Assembly: GCF_017357005.1 (NCBI RefSeq)
Contig: NZ_CP071589.1
Span: forward strand, 1,860,001 to 1,924,000
Direction: 5' to 3'
DNA from: Staphylococcus simiae
Lineage (GTDB): Bacteria > Bacillota > Bacilli > Staphylococcales > Staphylococcaceae
Length of the DNA: 64,000 nucleotides
Shown piece after piece: positions 36,562-45,984 of the stretch; position 1 is the stretch's first letter; each line of letters starts with the position of its first letter. A model generated the notes under the pieces. That model made no database searches. It had not been told where the DNA came from and saw nothing but the letters and a program-made list of their open reading frames with translations. The translations under genes were made by a program, and so were the position numbers.

Positions 36562-37356
36562 ATGCAATTATACTATTTAGGACCTAAAGGAACATTTTCA
36601 TACCTAGCCTGTCGACAATATTTATCTGAAACTGAGGCGACATACGAACCAAAATCAAATTTATTTGAAGTAGTAAAAGCTGTTTCGGAAAATGATGATG
36701 GTGTAGGTATCGTCCCGATTGAAAACTCTATTGAAGGGACAATTAATCTAGTAGCTGATTCTTTAGCACAACAGCATGTTTTTGCACATGGAGAGATTCG
36801 TCTAGATATTAATTTCGCATTGTATGCTAATGAAGGTGATACATTAGCAGATATAAAGAAAGTTTATTCTATTGCGCCTGCTATAAGTCAGACTAGCAAC
36901 TATATTCATAAACATCAATTTGACTATGACTACGTTGATAGTACTATCCAAAGTTTAGATAAAATCACTCATGGTGTGGCTGCCATTGCACCTTTAGGCA
37001 GCGGTGAGGCATATGGTTATCATCCGTTAGATACACATATTGAAGATTACCCACATAATGCTACACGGTTTTTAGTTATTAAAAATCATCAACAATTTGA
37101 TACGCATGTGTCATCTTTAATGTTTTTAATTACACCGACTGTAGATAAACCAGGTTTATTAGCTAGTATCTTAAACACATTTGCCTTATTTAATATCAAT
37201 TTATCCTGGATTGAATCACGCCCATTAAAAACACAACTAGGTATGTATCGTTTCTTTGTCCAAGCAGATTCAACTCTAAGTGAAGATATAGATAAAGTTA
37301 TTTCGATCTTGATCACCCTAGACTTCAAAGTAAAAATGATTGGTGCTTTTAATTAA
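36562..37356 (+). CDS. pheA: Prephenate dehydratase
   Basis: 264 residues. Catalytic domain: 'YYLGPKGTFSY', 'VGIVPIENSIEGTINLVADSL' and 'NATRFLVI' (the TRF motif). C-terminal ACT domain from about residue 180, with 'KPGLLASILNTFALFNINLSWIESRP' (GALV- and ESRP-type motifs for phenylalanine feedback). It converts prephenate to phenylpyruvate. It shares a transcript with nos, a pairing also seen in S. aureus. Confidence 0.96.
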   Translation: MQLYYLGPKGTFSYLACRQYLSETEATYEPKSNLFEVVKAVSENDDGVGIVPIENSIEGTINLVADSLAQQHVFAHGEIRLDINFALYANEGDTLADIKKVYSIAPAISQTSNYIHKHQFDYDYVDSTIQSLDKITHGVAAIAPLGSGEAYGYHPLDTHIEDYPHNATRFLVIKNHQQFDTHVSSLMFLITPTVDKPGLLASILNTFALFNINLSWIESRPLKTQLGMYRFFVQADSTLSEDIDKVISILITLDFKVKMIGAFN

Positions 37357-37359
37357 AAT

Positions 37360-37412
37360 AAATGTCGTCATAAATGGAATGTGTAGTAACTTCCTTTATG
37401 ACGACATTTTTT
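37360..37412 (+). terminator. Terminator of nos-pheA
   Basis: AAATGTCGTCATAAA / TTTATGACGACATTT stem, followed by TTTGTTAT on the plus strand. Confidence 0.85.
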
Positions 37413-37429
37413 GTTATAAAATGATTTGA

Positions 37430-37485
37430 TTCTCCAACAAATTGGATTGATACATAATTTTTTAAATCTCGCACCCCAGCCTACA
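37430..37485 (+). repeat. Short intergenic repeat, family 2, copy C
   Basis: TTCTCCAACAAATTGGATT, then GATACATAATTTTTTAAATC. It matches copies A and B in the first 35 bases, then diverges. Confidence 0.5.
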
Positions 37486-37584
37486 CATTTTAATGAAAAT
37501 TCTGTTGACAGAATTTTTCTATATTAATAGTACGCTAACCTTTATCATAAAGCACGATATGTGAAAGTATAGTTAAATTGTCGA

Positions 37585-39147
37585 TTATTTTAATGGCAAT
37601 GGCTTGGAAATATCGATACCTAGTACCATTGGCATTACAAAGTAAACGACTAAGATGATAATGATGGCACTAATTAAGTTTACCCAAAAACCGACTGAAG
37701 CCATTTGTTTAATAGATATTTTGCCAGTACCAAAGACGATAGCGTTTGGAGGCGTTCCTACTGGTAACATATATGCACAGTTAGCTGCCATTGCTGCTGG
37801 TGCCATTAATAATAGTGGATGAACACCTACGGCAACTGATAATGTAGCTAAAATCGGTAAAATCATAGTAGCAGTCGCAGTGTTAGATGTTACTTCTGTT
37901 AAGAACAATACAAATATCGTAATGACTATAACGATAATGATTGGACTGACACCGTTTAGTGATTTTAGTTGTTCACCCAACCATTTTGCCAAACCACTTT
38001 CAGAGATACCTTTGGCTAGTGCTAATCCGCCACCAAATAGTATTAACACGCCCCAAGGCAATTCTTTCGCAACTTCCCAATCAATAATTCTACGATGTTG
38101 CTCCTTATTTTTTGCTGGGATAATAAATAGTAGTACAGAAATAAAGATCGCAATTGTCCCATCAGCAACTTCAGATGTTACAGCCCAATTCTTAAGTAAA
38201 AACTCTCTAGTAATCCACAACAAACTAGCCAAAATAAAGATTGTTTGAACGACTTTTTCTTCATATTTCATCTTACCTAATTCATCTAATTTTTGTTTAA
38301 TTAATTGTTGACCACCTGGCAAATATTTTAAGTCATGTCTAAACGCTACGTATCTCAAATATAACCACGTAATTACTAATAAAATAATTACTGTTGGTAT
38401 TCCGACAATCATCCATTTAGCAAAACTTATTTCATGACCAAAGTTTTGCATATATTGTCCTTTTAAAATAATTAATGGCGGTGTGCCAATCAAGGTACCT
38501 AGGCCTCCAATTGTACCTGCATAACCGATAGCTAATACTAAAGATGTTTCAAACTTTTTTATACTTTGTTGATTAGTCTCTGCCCCTTTTAAATCATTAG
38601 CTTCTTTAATAATTGCCAGCCCTATTGGAATCATAATCATAACTGCAGCAGTATTAGATACAAACATAGATAAGAAACCTGTTGCTACCATGAAACCGAG
38701 TAATATCTTTGATGTACTTGCACCAATATAATTGATAATAGTTAATGCCACACGAGTATGTAAATTCCATCTTTCCATGGCTATTGCTAAAATAAAACCA
38801 CCTAAAAATAGAAAAATAATATCATTACCATATTCTGATGACACTTGTTCAGGTGTCAAAACGTGACCAATAGGTAATAATATAATTGGTAACAAACTTG
38901 TCGCTGCAATAGGTATCGTTTCAGTAATCCACCAAGTAGCAATCCATAACGTAATTGCTAAAACATAAACGCCCTTCCATGGTAACGTCTCAGGGTGGAC
39001 AAACAATAATGTTAATGCAAATAATAATGGACCTAAAATAAGACCGATCCATTGCCCCTTATTAAATGACTTATTGTTATTTGATGTTGAAAAGAAGGTC
39101 AAATATCGTTTAGACACATCCCTTTGATGTTGATTAAATCTAGCCAT
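37585..39147 (-). CDS. sdcS: Sodium/dicarboxylate symporter SdcS
   Basis: 520 residues, SLC13/DASS family with about 12 transmembrane segments. Family landmarks are 'WWITETIPIAATSLLPIILLP', 'SNTAAVMIMIPIG' and 'TSNTATATMILPIL' (the two SNT motifs binding sodium and carboxylate), and 'NCAYMLPVGTPPNAIVFGTG'. It imports succinate, fumarate and malate with Na+. The ribosome site is an unusual run of six G before the ATG. The long upstream region carries tandem repeats and a CcpA site (see below). Confidence 0.95.
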   Translation of the reverse strand: MARFNQHQRDVSKRYLTFFSTSNNNKSFNKGQWIGLILGPLLFALTLLFVHPETLPWKGVYVLAITLWIATWWITETIPIAATSLLPIILLPIGHVLTPEQVSSEYGNDIIFLFLGGFILAIAMERWNLHTRVALTIINYIGASTSKILLGFMVATGFLSMFVSNTAAVMIMIPIGLAIIKEANDLKGAETNQQSIKKFETSLVLAIGYAGTIGGLGTLIGTPPLIILKGQYMQNFGHEISFAKWMIVGIPTVIILLVITWLYLRYVAFRHDLKYLPGGQQLIKQKLDELGKMKYEEKVVQTIFILASLLWITREFLLKNWAVTSEVADGTIAIFISVLLFIIPAKNKEQHRRIIDWEVAKELPWGVLILFGGGLALAKGISESGLAKWLGEQLKSLNGVSPIIIVIVITIFVLFLTEVTSNTATATMILPILATLSVAVGVHPLLLMAPAAMAANCAYMLPVGTPPNAIVFGTGKISIKQMASVGFWVNLISAIIIILVVYFVMPMVLGIDISKPLPLK

Positions 39148-39175
39148 AAAATCCCCCCCATGTTTAATTAGAAAT

Positions 39176-39413
39176 TCTGTTATTTTAATAACTAGAATTT
39201 CTTATGCAGTCGTTACGCTAGTATACGACTGTATTCCTCTGTGATCTGTTATTTTAATAACTAGAATTTCTTATGCAGTCTTACGTCAGTACACGACTGT
39301 ATTCCCTGTTATCTGTTATTTTAATAACTAGAATTTCTTATGCAGTCGTTACATCAGTACACGACTGTATTCACCTGTGATCTGTTATTTTAATAACTAG
39401 AATTTCTTATGCC
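39176..39413. repeat. 3.5 tandem copies of a 67-69 bp repeat in the sdcS leader
   Basis: Units begin at 39176, 39245, 39312 and 39381 (the last is cut short near 39413). Each starts TCTGTTATTTTAATAACTAG, contains GAATTTCTTATGCAGTC, and has a hairpin CAGTCGT / ACGACTG. The units differ by a few bases and in length by 2. They lie between the predicted sdcS promoter and its start codon, so they would be transcribed. Confidence 0.9.
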
Positions 39414-39515
39414 GAGTCCGTTCCAATCCTAAAAGATTAACAAGGATTGTAAAACGTTGATTTATCAATATTTTACAACCCAGAAAGTTACTACCAAACA
39501 GTTAATTTCATATGC
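39414..39515 (-). repeat. Partial family 1 intergenic repeat, reverse orientation
   Basis: Contains GTAAAACGTTGATTTATCAA, then TATTTTACAACCCAG and AGTTACTACCAAACAG, the middle stem and one flank of the family 1 repeat. The outer stem is missing. It follows the tandem repeats directly. Confidence 0.6.
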
Positions 39516-39531
39516 AAAATGCATGTATCCT

Positions 39532-39577
39532 AGTTGCAATTATAGCATATTTACACCATTATATGAATGCGCTTTCA
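39532..39577 (-). promoter_or_regulatory. Predicted sdcS promoter with overlapping cre site
   Basis: On the minus strand: -35 TTCATA (39562-39567), 17-base spacer, -10 TATAAT (39539-39544). TGAAAGCGCATTCA at 39564-39577 fits the CcpA consensus TGNAARCGNWWWCA at every position and covers the -35 box, so glucose should repress. The transcript would start near 39532 and have a leader of almost 390 bases before the sdcS ATG. Confidence 0.65.
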
Positions 39578-39611
39578 CATTTTTCGAATTACTTCTCCTA
39601 AAAATTTTTGT

Positions 39612-40700
39612 CTAATATTCTATATTAATTTTTTTGATAGCTATATCGTTTGTTATATTATCTAAGGTCAAATCTTTAATATCTTCTAAATGAATGGTTT
39701 GGCTAGCATCATTAAATGTATTTCCTGCGATAAATATTTGCTGATGCTTAACATTATTATAGCTACGTATATGTATAGCATCTTTCATCATCGGCCCTTT
39801 AAATTGGTTTCCTATAATGTTCATGTTCTTACCTGCTTGTGACCCTTGATCTTGTCCTGTTAAGATATCTGCTGCATTTTCACCATCTCTAACTGCCAAA
39901 TACCTAATGCCTCCAACACAATTTATAAATTGATTATTAACGATAAACGTATTAATTGATTTTAACGGTGTTAACGTATAATCTTGCATACCTTCAAAGA
40001 CATTATTTTTAATATGAATATTATCGTAAAATTTATTATGTCGACTCGCATGAGAACCAATTGCTCTATTCCAACTAGTCATTCCTTTTAACTTTGATGG
40101 ACCAAAATAACATTGTTCGATAATGACATTTTTAGTAATTGTACCATCTGTCGTACCGAATTTTGGAAAAGCACCAGGCACTTGAATATCTAATTGAATA
40201 GCCTCTGAAAAGAACCGCTTACCTTCATAATCAACAAAACCTTCAAACGAACAATCTTTAATGTGTAAACCATCAATACCACAAGCATCAATAGCATGAC
40301 CACTTACGACATTTTTAATCGTTACACCAAGCAACTGTATATCTTCAGCATGACCCATACACATTGCTGTATTATTATAAGGATAAGCTATTCCATTCAT
40401 ATCAAAGACGCCGCCTTTAATATGAATATGTCCATGACCATTGTATCCTTTGTAGAAGCCAAATCGATGACCGTTTTTTAATAGTGTACCTTTATGTTGG
40501 CGTAAAATAACCGCTTCATCATCTAACAATAAGGTCGTATGACCATAGATAATTAACGGTTTGCGCATATAATACGTCCCTTTTGGTATGTAAATTGTAG
40601 TTTGTTGATTTTTCCCTTGATTAAGTGCTCGTTGAATCGCTTTTGTATCTTTATATTTATGGTGCCCTATAGCTCCATAGTCTTTTATATTGATGTACAT
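39612..40700 (-). CDS. Right-handed beta-helix (pectate-lyase-like) protein
   Basis: 362 residues. The start '[26 protein letters not shown]' followed by '[16 protein letters not shown]' is typical of pectate_lyase_3/GH28-like beta-helix proteins. Repeated turns such as '[13 protein letters not shown]', '[12 protein letters not shown]', '[12 protein letters not shown]' and '[13 protein letters not shown]' mark successive coils. No signal peptide or membrane segment, so it appears cytoplasmic. Substrate and role unknown. The start has AAGGATG. It is followed by the sdcS promoter. Confidence 0.75.
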   Translation of the reverse strand: MYINIKDYGAIGHHKYKDTKAIQRALNQGKNQQTTIYIPKGTYYMRKPLIIYGHTTLLLDDEAVILRQHKGTLLKNGHRFGFYKGYNGHGHIHIKGGVFDMNGIAYPYNNTAMCMGHAEDIQLLGVTIKNVVSGHAIDACGIDGLHIKDCSFEGFVDYEGKRFFSEAIQLDIQVPGAFPKFGTTDGTITKNVIIEQCYFGPSKLKGMTSWNRAIGSHASRHNKFYDNIHIKNNVFEGMQDYTLTPLKSINTFIVNNQFINCVGGIRYLAVRDGENAADILTGQDQGSQAGKNMNIIGNQFKGPMMKDAIHIRSYNNVKHQQIFIAGNTFNDASQTIHLEDIKDLTLDNITNDIAIKKINIEY

Positions 40701-41313
40701 GATGGCTCATCCTTCATCTCATTTTATATTGAACATTGCTTACGTACTATATAATAACCGTTTTAATTAAAGATAATCCTATTATCACCTTTATTTATCA
40801 TCGTTACTAATTATCATTGCTATATTTTCTAATATTACAAGACGTCGTCTAACTATCAACAAAGATATAAAATTTTTAATACCTCTTATTATTTTCAAGT
40901 GCTGTAACTTTTATTAAAGTAAGACATTTCTTAAGTTGTATGGGAGTGGGACAGACATAAATTTTATATATAATTTATGTCGTAATCCCACCCCGGTAAA
41001 GACTGACTGGGTTTGTATAACTTTGATTTACCAACATTTTATAAATCAGACAGTTCCTGCCTAATGCTTGAATATAAGTGTGACATGTTTTTGTACCAGG
41101 CTCTATAGATAAGTTAATGTTTAAAAAACAAACTGTCATACCAAATAGAGACGACGACATCATTTTTAAGAAAATTTATATCTGTAAAGCTGTCATTTAC
41201 TTTGATAAATTGAAGTGAATCTATATACTAAACGTATAAATTAAATTTAATAATTACATCACTTGAGTTATAAAGTAAACAATTATTTAAATTAGACATT
41301 GGAGCGTTGGTAA
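40701..41313. other. Gene-free stretch with a family 1 repeat
   Basis: 613 bases between divergent genes. About 240 bases next to the beta-helix gene are plain AT-rich DNA. A family 1 repeat occupies 40940-41105. The remainder leads to the nicotinamidase start. A short frame on the minus strand at 40975-41163 is made only of repeat sequence and is not a gene. Confidence 0.6.
40940..41105 (-). repeat. Two-stem intergenic repeat, family 1, copy 4 (reverse)
   Basis: Reads in the opposite direction to the 9071 copy: TGGGAGTGGGACAGACATAA, then AAATTTTATA / TATAATTT, CCCACCCCGG, GACTGACTGGGTTTGTA, GATTTACCAAC, CAGACAGTTCCTGCC. It has the same two stem-loops. Confidence 0.75.
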
Positions 41314-41874
41314 ATGACAAATCGTGCATTGTTAGTTGTAGATTATTCATATGATTTTATTGCGGATGATGGTTTGTTAACTTGTGGCAAACCCGGCCAG
41401 GTTATTGAAGACTTCATCGTCTCTCGTATTAATCATTATCATCAAACACAAGATTCAATCTTTTTCTTAATGGATTTGCATTATGAACAAGATAGTTATC
41501 ATCCTGAAAGCAAACTATTTCCGCCACATAATATTATCAATACCTATGGTAGAGAATTATATGGTCGAGTTGGTGAAATTTATAACCATATTAAAATGCA
41601 ACCCAATATACATTTTATTGATAAAACACGCTATGATTCTTTTTACGGTACTACATTAGATAGTTTATTGAGAGAACGTCATATTACAAACATTGAAATT
41701 GTGGGCGTTTGTACCGATATTTGTATTTTGCATACTGCGATTTCAGCTTATAATTTAGGTTATCAAATTTCGATACCTGAAAATGGTGTTGCCTCTTTTA
41801 ATCAACAAGGACACGATTGGGCACTGGCACATTTTAAAAATGCGTTAGGTGCAGAGGTAGAACAATTCGTTTAA
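41314..41874 (+). CDS. Nicotinamidase-like cysteine hydrolase (isochorismatase family)
   Basis: 186 residues. Triad: D10 ('LLVVDYSYDF'), K104 ('FIDKTRYDSF') and C137 ('VGVCTDICILH'). The metal-binding segment is 'DLHYEQDSYHPESKLFP' (D54, H56, H63). This pattern fits nicotinamidase PncA, which makes nicotinate for the PncB encoded at 33.8 kb. A role in salvage is likely, though other isochorismatase-fold amidases share the triad. ATG after GGAGCG. It is 51 bases upstream of ppaC. Confidence 0.85.
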   Translation: MTNRALLVVDYSYDFIADDGLLTCGKPGQVIEDFIVSRINHYHQTQDSIFFLMDLHYEQDSYHPESKLFPPHNIINTYGRELYGRVGEIYNHIKMQPNIHFIDKTRYDSFYGTTLDSLLRERHITNIEIVGVCTDICILHTAISAYNLGYQISIPENGVASFNQQGHDWALAHFKNALGAEVEQFV

Positions 41875-41925
41875 AACATGCTAAAATAAAAACATACAAT
41901 AAGAAATAAGGGAGATATTTGAACA

Positions 41926-42855
41926 ATGGCTAAAACATATATTTTCGGACATAAAAATCCAGACACTGATGCTATTTCATCTGCAATTATCATGGCAGAC
42001 TTTGAACAATTAAGAGGCAATGATTCAGCAACAGCATATCGCTTAGGTGATATCAATGCTGAAACACAATTCGCCCTGGATACATTCAATGTTACAGCAC
42101 CTGAATTACTAACAGATAACTTAGATGGACAAGATGTTATTTTAGTGGATCATAATGAGTTCCAACAAAGTGCTGATACAATTGCTGATGCTACAATTAA
42201 ACATGTCGTTGACCATCACAGAATTGCTAACTTTGAAACTGCTGGCCCATTATATTATCGTGCTGAACCTGTTGGTTGTACTGCTACCATTTTATACAAA
42301 ATGTATAAAGAACGTGGCTTTGAAATTAAACCAGAAATTGCTGGTTTAATGGTTTCAGCTATTATTTCTGACAGTTTATTATTCAAATCACCTACTTGCA
42401 CTGAAGAAGATGTCAATGCAGCACAAGAATTAAAAGACATCGCTAACGTTGACTTAGATGTTTATGGTTTAGATATGTTAAAAGCTGGTGCCTCAACAAC
42501 TGATAAATCTGTTGAGTTCTTATTAGATATGGATGCTAAATCTTTCACTATGGGAGATTATGTGACTCGTATTGCTCAAGTTAACACAGTTGATATCGAT
42601 GAAGTACTTGATCGTAAAAGTGAACTTGAAAAAGCCATGTTAACTAACAGTGCTGAAGAAAAATACGACTTATTTGTTTTAGTAGTAACTGATATTATTA
42701 ATAGTGACTCTAAAATTTTAGTCGTAGGTGCTGAAAAAGATAAAGTCGGAGAAGCCTTCAATGTACAACTTGAAGATGATATGGCCTTCTTAACTGGTGT
42801 TGTTTCACGTAAAAAACAAGTTGTTCCTCAAATTACAGCAGCACTAACTAAATAA
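41926..42855 (+). CDS. ppaC: Manganese-dependent inorganic pyrophosphatase (family II)
   Basis: 309 residues. The N-terminal DHH domain shows H9, D13 and D15 in 'IFGHKNPDTDAISSAI' and the 'VDHHR' motif. The C-terminal DHHA2 domain carries 'SRKKQVVPQI'. It hydrolyses pyrophosphate to pull biosynthetic reactions forward in the cytosol. It has GGGAGATAT upstream and its own terminator. Confidence 0.98.
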   Translation: MAKTYIFGHKNPDTDAISSAIIMADFEQLRGNDSATAYRLGDINAETQFALDTFNVTAPELLTDNLDGQDVILVDHNEFQQSADTIADATIKHVVDHHRIANFETAGPLYYRAEPVGCTATILYKMYKERGFEIKPEIAGLMVSAIISDSLLFKSPTCTEEDVNAAQELKDIANVDLDVYGLDMLKAGASTTDKSVEFLLDMDAKSFTMGDYVTRIAQVNTVDIDEVLDRKSELEKAMLTNSAEEKYDLFVLVVTDIINSDSKILVVGAEKDKVGEAFNVQLEDDMAFLTGVVSRKKQVVPQITAALTK

Positions 42856-43241
42856 AACAATATTATTACACTTTATAAAACGTTATCGATGAAACTACCA
42901 ACATCTGTATGTGTGTCATACATTGTTGGTAGTTTTTTTACTCTTTTACTATTATGCGCTATTTGAATGATATAAATGATTGTCGTTTCTATATTGTAGT
43001 AATTAAGGTATCACTACCAAATTCTTTGATATATTCCTCATAAAAATTTAACTGGTAACGTGTTTTTAGCGTTTAGTTTTCCCAATTTGGTCTAAAGTAT
43101 TATGTACACAATTTCATCTGTATTTAATTTTTATTAGCTAATTTATTAAATTCAGTACTTATATTTGTTTTATGACTATCATTTTAGTTATGATGACACT
43201 TGTACATATTTAAAAATTAACACAAAGGAGGTTAATATAAC
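42856..43241. other. Spacer ppaC-aldehyde dehydrogenase
   Basis: 386 bases. It contains the ppaC terminator and AT-rich DNA leading to a strong ribosome site (AAAGGAGG). A promoter must be present, but I could not single one out. No short gene is visible. Confidence 0.5.
42892..42940 (+). terminator. Terminator of ppaC
   Basis: AAACTACCAACA / TGTTGGTAGTTT stem with inner TGTATG / CATACA, followed by TTTTTAC. Confidence 0.9.
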
Positions 43242-44621
43242 ATGACTACAATCGAACAAGTTTTCAATCGTAGTAAGTCTTATTTTAATAGTCAACAAAC
43301 AAAAGACGTTGCTTTTCGTAAACAACAGCTTAAACAACTTTCTAAAACAATTAAAAAGTATGAAAATGCTATTTTAGATGCCTTATATCAAGATTTAGGA
43401 AAAAATAAAGCTGAGGCTTATGCTACAGAAATTGGTATTGTCTTAAAAAGCATTAAACAAGCTAGAAAACACATTAATAGTTGGACAAAAACAAAGTCCG
43501 TTGATACACCATTATATTTATTTCCAACTAAAAGTTATATAAAAAAAGAACCGTATGGTACAGTTCTTATTATTGGGCCTTTTAATTATCCATTTCAATT
43601 AGTGTTCGAACCTTTAATTGGAGCAATTGCTGCTGGCAATACTGCTATCATTAAACCTTCTGAATTAACGCCTCATGTCGCTCAAGTAATTAAACAGTTA
43701 ATTAATGAAGCTTTTGAGTCACAATATATCGAAGTGATTGAAGGCGGTATTGAAGAAACACAAACTTTAATCCATTTACCCTTTGATTATATTTTCTTTA
43801 CAGGAAGTGACCATGTAGGAAAAGTGGTTTACCAAGCTGCGAGTGAAAATTTAGTACCCGTCACATTAGAATTAGGTGGAAAATCTCCAGTTATTATCGA
43901 TGAAACAGCAAATATTAAAGTTGCTAGTGAACGTATTTGCTTCGGCAAATTCACTAATGCTGGACAAACTTGTGTCGCACCAGATTATATTTTAGTACAT
44001 CACTCTATAAAAGAAGAACTAATTAAAGCTTTATCAAAAACAATTCATGAATTTTATGGTCAACATATCGAACAAAGTCCTGATTTTGGTCGTATCGTTA
44101 ATCTTAAACATGTCAAACGCTTAACAAATCTGATTGAGCAACAACATGATCATATCGTCTTTGGAGGACATTATGATGAAACTAAACGTTATATTGAACC
44201 AACATTATTAGATCATATTTCTAGTGATGATCCAATTATGCAACAAGAAATTTTCGGTCCAATTTTACCGATTTTAACATATCATCATTTTGACGATGCT
44301 ATATCATTCGTTCAACAAAGACCTAAACCACTTAGTCTTTACTTATTTAGTGAAAATGAAAATGCTACAGAACGTGTATTAAATGAACTATCATTTGGCG
44401 GTGGTGCTATTAATGATACATTGATGCATCTCGCCAATCCTAAATTACCTTTTGGCGGTGTTGGTGCTTCAGGTATCGGTCGTTATCATGGAAAATACTC
44501 ATTTGATACCTTTACACACGAAAAAAGTTACATCTTTAAATCAACACGTTTAGAATCCGGTATCCAGTACCCTCCTTTTAAAGGTAAGTTTAAATACATT
44601 AAAGCTTTTTTCAAAAATTAA
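43242..44621 (+). CDS. aldA: Aldehyde dehydrogenase
   Basis: 459 residues, class 3-like short form. Catalytic Cys is in 'FTNAGQTCVAPDY' and catalytic Glu in 'VTLELGGKSPVII'; the NAD site is near 'FFTGSDHVGK'. A C-terminal basic, hydrophobic tail ('YPPFKGKFKYIKAFFK') may touch the membrane, as in fatty-aldehyde dehydrogenases. Substrate unknown; the gene symbol follows common S. aureus usage for the enzyme in this position. Start after AAAGGAGG. Confidence 0.88.
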   Translation: MTTIEQVFNRSKSYFNSQQTKDVAFRKQQLKQLSKTIKKYENAILDALYQDLGKNKAEAYATEIGIVLKSIKQARKHINSWTKTKSVDTPLYLFPTKSYIKKEPYGTVLIIGPFNYPFQLVFEPLIGAIAAGNTAIIKPSELTPHVAQVIKQLINEAFESQYIEVIEGGIEETQTLIHLPFDYIFFTGSDHVGKVVYQAASENLVPVTLELGGKSPVIIDETANIKVASERICFGKFTNAGQTCVAPDYILVHHSIKEELIKALSKTIHEFYGQHIEQSPDFGRIVNLKHVKRLTNLIEQQHDHIVFGGHYDETKRYIEPTLLDHISSDDPIMQQEIFGPILPILTYHHFDDAISFVQQRPKPLSLYLFSENENATERVLNELSFGGGAINDTLMHLANPKLPFGGVGASGIGRYHGKYSFDTFTHEKSYIFKSTRLESGIQYPPFKGKFKYIKAFFKN

Positions 44622-44639
44622 CATACGTATTTTAAATTT

Positions 44640-44679
44640 AAAGCCCAAGATTGAACGTTAACAATCTCGGGCTTTTTAC
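44640..44679. terminator. Terminator between aldA and the lactonase gene
   Basis: AAAGCCCAAGATT / AATCTCGGGCTTT stem followed by TTACT on the plus strand. It lies between convergent genes. Confidence 0.85.
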
Positions 44680-44703
44680 TATCTATTTTATAAACAGTTG
44701 TTA

Positions 44704-45732
44704 TTAAAAAATAACACAAACACCTTCTAATGCTTGACTATGATCATCTGTTAATGTTAACTCCCCTGTTTGCTCATTTCTTTCAAACACAGTAACTTTA
44801 GATTGACCTTGTTCATGTGCACAAACTAAATATTTATTTGACGGTGTGATATTGAAATCTCTCGGGAAATCATCACCTGTATGAGTTATCGCTACAAGTT
44901 CTAATTTACTGCCGTCTGCTAACACTTTATAAATTGCGATACTATTGTGCCCACGGTTAGATACATATAAAAATTGTTGATCACGAGATAATCTTACAGC
45001 AGCTAACTTGGTAGCATCAGTAAAATCTTGCGGTATCGTTTGATAGCGTGCTAATTCTTCAAAATGTCCGTCATGATATGCTGTAACACTTACTTCATTT
45101 GAGAGTTCATGTACAACATACGCATATTTACCATTGTCATGAAATTCAATGTGGCGTGTGCCATCTGCATCTTTAAATTTTGACTGTGCATATTCTTTAA
45201 AACCATCTTCACCAAATTGATAGGCAACAATTCTATCAGTACCTAAGTCTGTTGCAACGACATACTTACCGTCTGGCGTTTGATTTAAATAGTGTGCATG
45301 TGGGTGGTCTTGACGTTCATGAGAGCCTGTAGGAAAATCATGTGCTAATTCTTCTATTAATTGTTCAACTTCACCAGTAGTTACATTTAATTTATATAAA
45401 CGAATAATACCTGCACCATATACTGCTTCAAATAAATATTGGTTATCTTGTGAAATAGCTACATAACATCCTGTACCAGTTGTTGAAGGTAAGCATTTAT
45501 TTATTAATGTCAATTGACCATCCGCTTCAATTTTAAAACTAGCTACACCACATTGTTCACCTTCTTTAGTAATTCCATATAAAAACTTGTCGTTGTGCGC
45601 TAAGTATGTTGAGGCTTCTAATTCATAACCAGTTTCTACAAAATTAATACGTCCCTCTTGTTCATTTAAGTCAAAATGATAAATGCCTTTACCACCCTTT
45701 TTAGTATAAGAACCAATATAACCCATTGTCAT
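44704..45732 (-). CDS. pgl: Lactonase family protein (6-phosphogluconolactonase-like propeller)
   Basis: 342 residues. A seven-bladed beta-propeller of the YbhE/Pgl family: '[17 protein letters not shown]' at the start, '[28 protein letters not shown]', '[24 protein letters not shown]' and '[14 protein letters not shown]' are the recurring blades. It may hydrolyse 6-phosphogluconolactone in the pentose phosphate route; the family also contains other lactonases. The first ATG is preferred because GGAGGG stands 8 bases upstream. Confidence 0.85.
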   Translation of the reverse strand: MTMGYIGSYTKKGGKGIYHFDLNEQEGRINFVETGYELEASTYLAHNDKFLYGITKEGEQCGVASFKIEADGQLTLINKCLPSTTGTGCYVAISQDNQYLFEAVYGAGIIRLYKLNVTTGEVEQLIEELAHDFPTGSHERQDHPHAHYLNQTPDGKYVVATDLGTDRIVAYQFGEDGFKEYAQSKFKDADGTRHIEFHDNGKYAYVVHELSNEVSVTAYHDGHFEELARYQTIPQDFTDATKLAAVRLSRDQQFLYVSNRGHNSIAIYKVLADGSKLELVAITHTGDDFPRDFNITPSNKYLVCAHEQGQSKVTVFERNEQTGELTLTDDHSQALEGVCVIF

Positions 45733-45984
45733 GTATTTATCCCTCCATTTTGTTATTAATACTATTTTATTAAATTTTGTAAGCGAATAACAATATTTTG
45801 CAGTGATGACTCACTTTAACTTTTGATGGTTAATCACTAAATTTATTGTTATTCTATGATAAGTTAACGTATAAACTATATAGTTCAAATTATTTTATAA
45901 AAGAACTAAACAAATCATTTAACTGTATTTTTATATTTCTCAATTCATTCACCACCACAACAATTAACTTGGAGTGTTCATTCA

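Noticed and set aside
39176..39413. Regular 67-69 base repeats that could suggest a CRISPR array
   Set aside because: The whole unit is repeated with no unique spacers, and there are no cas genes. It is a tandem repeat.
40975..41163. Minus-strand open frame of 62 codons
   Set aside because: It consists mainly of the family 1 repeat (stem-loop sequence) and has no ribosome site.
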